From NCBI GenBank assembly GCA_016213595.1, contig JACRAA010000319.1:1-7298 (forward strand): a stretch of DNA of 7,298 nt. The letters run 5' to 3'. A model generated the notes under the pieces. It ran no database searches. It was not told where the DNA came from and worked only from the letters and a program-made list of their open reading frames with translations. Made by a program: the position numbers and the translations under genes. The number at the start of each line of letters is the position of its first letter. Position 1 is the first letter of the stretch. This DNA is from Actinomycetota bacterium. Its GTDB lineage: Bacteria > Actinomycetota > Actinomycetes > Propionibacteriales > Propionibacteriaceae. This document shows positions 5,998 to 7,298 of this stretch, one piece after another.

Positions 5998-6077
5998 CTT
6001 CTCGGTGCGAGGTCGAGGGTCATTTACCTGATGCTGGCGCTGTACCACCATTGTCCTCCCGAGGCCGACCAGCACGC

Positions 6078-6096
6078 GAAACGCCGGAGGCGTCTC
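6078..6096. repeat. Inverted repeat in the divergent ndh/HATPase intergenic region
   Basis: GAAACGCC, loop GGA, GGCGTCTC: an 8-bp stem with one mismatch. It lies between two divergent genes, so it is not a terminator for either. It could be a protein-binding palindrome or part of the ndh leader. Confidence 0.35.
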
Positions 6097-6109
6097 GTTC
6101 CTCACATCC

Positions 6110-6165
6110 ACTACCCCGAGCCGCGAGAAACTAGTGTGGTCGTCGAGGTTTGAACTACCCCGAGC
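6110..6165. repeat. 12-bp direct repeat ACTACCCCGAGC, two copies
   Basis: Perfect copies at 6110-6121 and 6154-6165, 44 bp apart start to start, about four helical turns and so on the same DNA face. The second copy sits between the two hexamers of the putative stress promoter, so a protein bound there would cover the promoter. Its reverse complement also contains GGGTA. Confidence 0.55.
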
Positions 6166-6173
6166 GTGGGTAA
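6148..6173 (+). promoter_or_regulatory. Candidate SigB/SigF-type (general stress) promoter
   Basis: GTTT at 6148-6151, a 16-nt gap, then GGGTAA at 6168-6173. This matches the actinobacterial SigB/SigF pattern GTTT-N14-16-GGGTA. Transcription would start about 35-40 nt before GTG 6217. The gene downstream encodes an RsbW-like ATPase, the class of protein that controls these sigma factors, which makes the match more credible. It also argues against a coding start at GTG 6166, which would lie inside the promoter. Confidence 0.5.
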
Positions 6174-6216
6174 CCCTCGCCCCACTGGACTGCCCACCCC
6201 CTCGAAAAGAGTCCCA

Positions 6217-7146
6217 GTGCCGCTGAGCTCCGAGTTGACCCTGGCGTCATCGCCGCGCGCCGCGGCCGACGCCCGGCGTTGGGTGAGCGACGTCTTCGTG
6301 CGGCTCGAGCGCGACGACCTCGTGGAGTGCGCCGAGCTCGGCGTCTCCGAGCTCGTGGCCAACGCCGTCCTGCACGCCAACGCGCCGTTCAAGGTGCGGG
6401 TGCGCGGCACGGTCAGCCACCCGCGCATCGAGGTGATCGACGGCTCCACCAGCCCGCCCGTCCCGCCGGTCCCGCTCGCCGGTGACGACCTCGACCTGCT
6501 GCTGACCTTCGGGCGCGGACTGTCGATGGTGGCGCAGTGCGCGACGGCCTGGGGCGCCACGATCGAGTCCGACAGCAAGATCGTCTGGTTCGAGCCGGCC
6601 GCCCAGATGAGCGACGAGGGCGGCGCGGAGTGGGTGATCGACGCCCACGACCAGCACGACCCGGAGGTCGCCAGCGAGGAGGCCGTCGAGATGCGGCTGC
6701 TCGCCCTCGACGTCCCGCTCTACTCCTCGCTGGCCCGGCAGTACCACGAGCTGCGGCGCGAGCTGCGACTCCTGTCCCTCTCCCACCAGTCCGACTACCC
6801 GCTCGCCGGTGACCTCACCTCGATGTTCGCCACCTTCGAGCGCCAGTTCCCCGACACGTTCCGCGAGCAGATGCGGGCCGCCGAGCGCCAGGCCCTCCCC
6901 CGCGTCGACCTCGTCTTCCCGATGGTGCGCGAGGCCGGTCCGATCTTCGTGACGATGACGGAGATGTTCGACGTCGCCGACGCGTTCTGCCGCGCGGAGC
7001 GCCTGCTGTCGATGGCCCGCACCCCTGCCCAGCGCGCCCTCCAGAACTGGTTGCTCACCGAGCTCGTGCAGCAGCTCGGCGGGGCGAGCGCGCAGCCGTG
7101 GAACCCGCAGGCGCACACCAAGCCGTCCACCAGCCAGGTCGGGTGA
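6217..7146 (+). CDS. RsbW-like HATPase (anti-sigma/serine kinase type) with actinobacterial C-terminal domain
   Basis: 309 residues from GTG 6217 (AAAGAG 5 nt upstream). Residues about 5-127 form an HATPase_c_2 domain of the RsbW/SpoIIAB type: N-box SELVANAVLHA at 44-54 with Glu45 and Asn49, the ADP-contacting VIDGS at 73-77, GRGLSMV at 99-105, WGAT at 112-115 and KIVWFE at 121-126. These proteins bind ATP, phosphorylate anti-anti-sigma partners and often sequester a sigma factor in the cytosol. Residues about 160-290 add a mostly helical domain ending FCRAERLLSMARTP (257-270), then NWLLTELVQQLGG (277-289) and PW. As I recall, similar tails occur on actinobacterial RsbW-like and PP2C-like proteins. 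There is no sigma factor or STAS partner in the window. The stop overlaps the crcB start (GTGA). GTG 6166 is an alternative start. Confidence 0.8.
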   Translation: MPLSSELTLASSPRAAADARRWVSDVFVRLERDDLVECAELGVSELVANAVLHANAPFKVRVRGTVSHPRIEVIDGSTSPPVPPVPLAGDDLDLLLTFGRGLSMVAQCATAWGATIESDSKIVWFEPAAQMSDEGGAEWVIDAHDQHDPEVASEEAVEMRLLALDVPLYSSLARQYHELRRELRLLSLSHQSDYPLAGDLTSMFATFERQFPDTFREQMRAAERQALPRVDLVFPMVREAGPIFVTMTEMFDVADAFCRAERLLSMARTPAQRALQNWLLTELVQQLGGASAQPWNPQAHTKPSTSQVG

Positions 7147-7298
7147 GCGCGCGCCGCCCCGGCGCCACCGACCTCCTCGTCGTGTCGGTCGGCGGCGCCG
7201 CCGGCGCCGTCCTCCGGTTCGCGTTCGACACCGCTGCGCCCGTCTCGCGGTTCCCCTGGCCGGCGCTCGCGATGAACGTCGTCGGGGGGGTCGTCCTC
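7143..7298 (+). CDS. crcB: CrcB/Fluc fluoride channel, N-terminal 52 residues, runs off right edge
   Basis: GTG 7143 opens a frame that stays open to the window end. It encodes a short polar start, then VVSVGGAAGAVLRFAFD at 13-29 and FPWPALAMNVVGGVVL at 37-52. This is the CrcB/Fluc pattern: GGxxGAxLR in the first membrane helix and (T/A)LxxNxxG in the second, with the pore-lining Asn at 45. Full-length proteins have about 120-130 residues and work as antiparallel dimers that export fluoride. Actinobacteria often carry two adjacent crcB genes, and a second copy may lie just beyond the edge. The start overlaps the HATPase stop by 4 nt, so expression is probably coupled to that gene. I see no fluoride riboswitch upstream, as expected for an internal operon gene. 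Confidence 0.85.
   Translation, partial: MSARRPGATDLLVVSVGGAAGAVLRFAFDTAAPVSRFPWPALAMNVVGGVVL

Noticed and set aside
3515..6031. An 838-codon plus-strand open frame antisense to both ndh and the DUF4832-like gene
   Set aside because: Its composition (Asp/Glu/Val/Arg/His-rich, no domain pattern) is typical of the antisense of GC-rich genes. The minus-strand proteins have clear motifs and a good ribosome-binding site.
6078..6096. Rho-independent terminator
   Set aside because: It lies between divergent promoters and lacks a T tract.
6166..6216. Starting the HATPase at GTG 6166
   Set aside because: The extra 17 residues are Pro/Arg-rich, and the codon overlaps the second direct repeat and the promoter hexamer. 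GTG 6217 has a purine-rich ribosome-binding site and begins at the domain.
6247..7116. A long minus-strand open frame opposite the HATPase gene
   Set aside because: The plus-strand product has complete HATPase motifs; the opposite frame is His/Arg/Glu/Val-rich without recognisable domains.

Overview
The window is about 70% G+C by eye. Its codons nearly always end in G or C, GTG starts are common, and gene ends overlap. The protein families (NDH-2, RsbW-like HATPase with a long C-terminal domain, CrcB, DDAH, MthK-like channel, DUF4832-like secreted protein) point to a high-GC actinobacterium, probably Nocardioidales or a relative. The genus is inference; there is no rRNA or marker gene here to fix it.

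Left part (1-2445, minus strand): a compact cluster read right to left. It holds a two-TM RCK-type ion channel, a dimethylarginine dimethylaminohydrolase (DDAH), and the N-terminal 180 codons of a CutC-family protein that runs off the left edge. DDAH and cutC overlap by ATGA. The channel gene carries a one-base frameshift in a run of four A (+ strand 2337-2340). Adding one base there restores a normal 367-residue channel.

Middle (2446-3128): a plus-strand tRNA-Lys(UUU), preceded by a perfect hairpin. It is followed by about 420 bp with no intact gene. That stretch holds three copies of an 11-bp motif, a short reading frame resembling the start of an IS481-type transposase, a minus-strand C-terminal membrane anchor, and a plus-strand C-terminal fragment of an MMPL transporter. 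It looks like a decayed insertion scar beside the tRNA.

Right-centre (3098-5986, minus strand): a secreted DUF4832-like TIM-barrel protein (putative glycoside hydrolase) and a type II NADH dehydrogenase (ndh), which feeds electrons to the quinone pool without pumping protons.

Right part (5987-7298): a 230-bp divergent intergenic region with a 12-bp direct repeat and a match to SigB/SigF-type stress promoters (GTTT-N16-GGGTAA). It reads into an RsbW-like anti-sigma/serine-kinase ATPase with an actinobacterial C-terminal domain. That gene is translationally coupled (GTGA) to a CrcB/Fluc fluoride channel, which is cut by the right edge. A partner-switching regulator behind a stress-sigma promoter suggests a feedback stress-response unit, but this is inferred from sequence alone.
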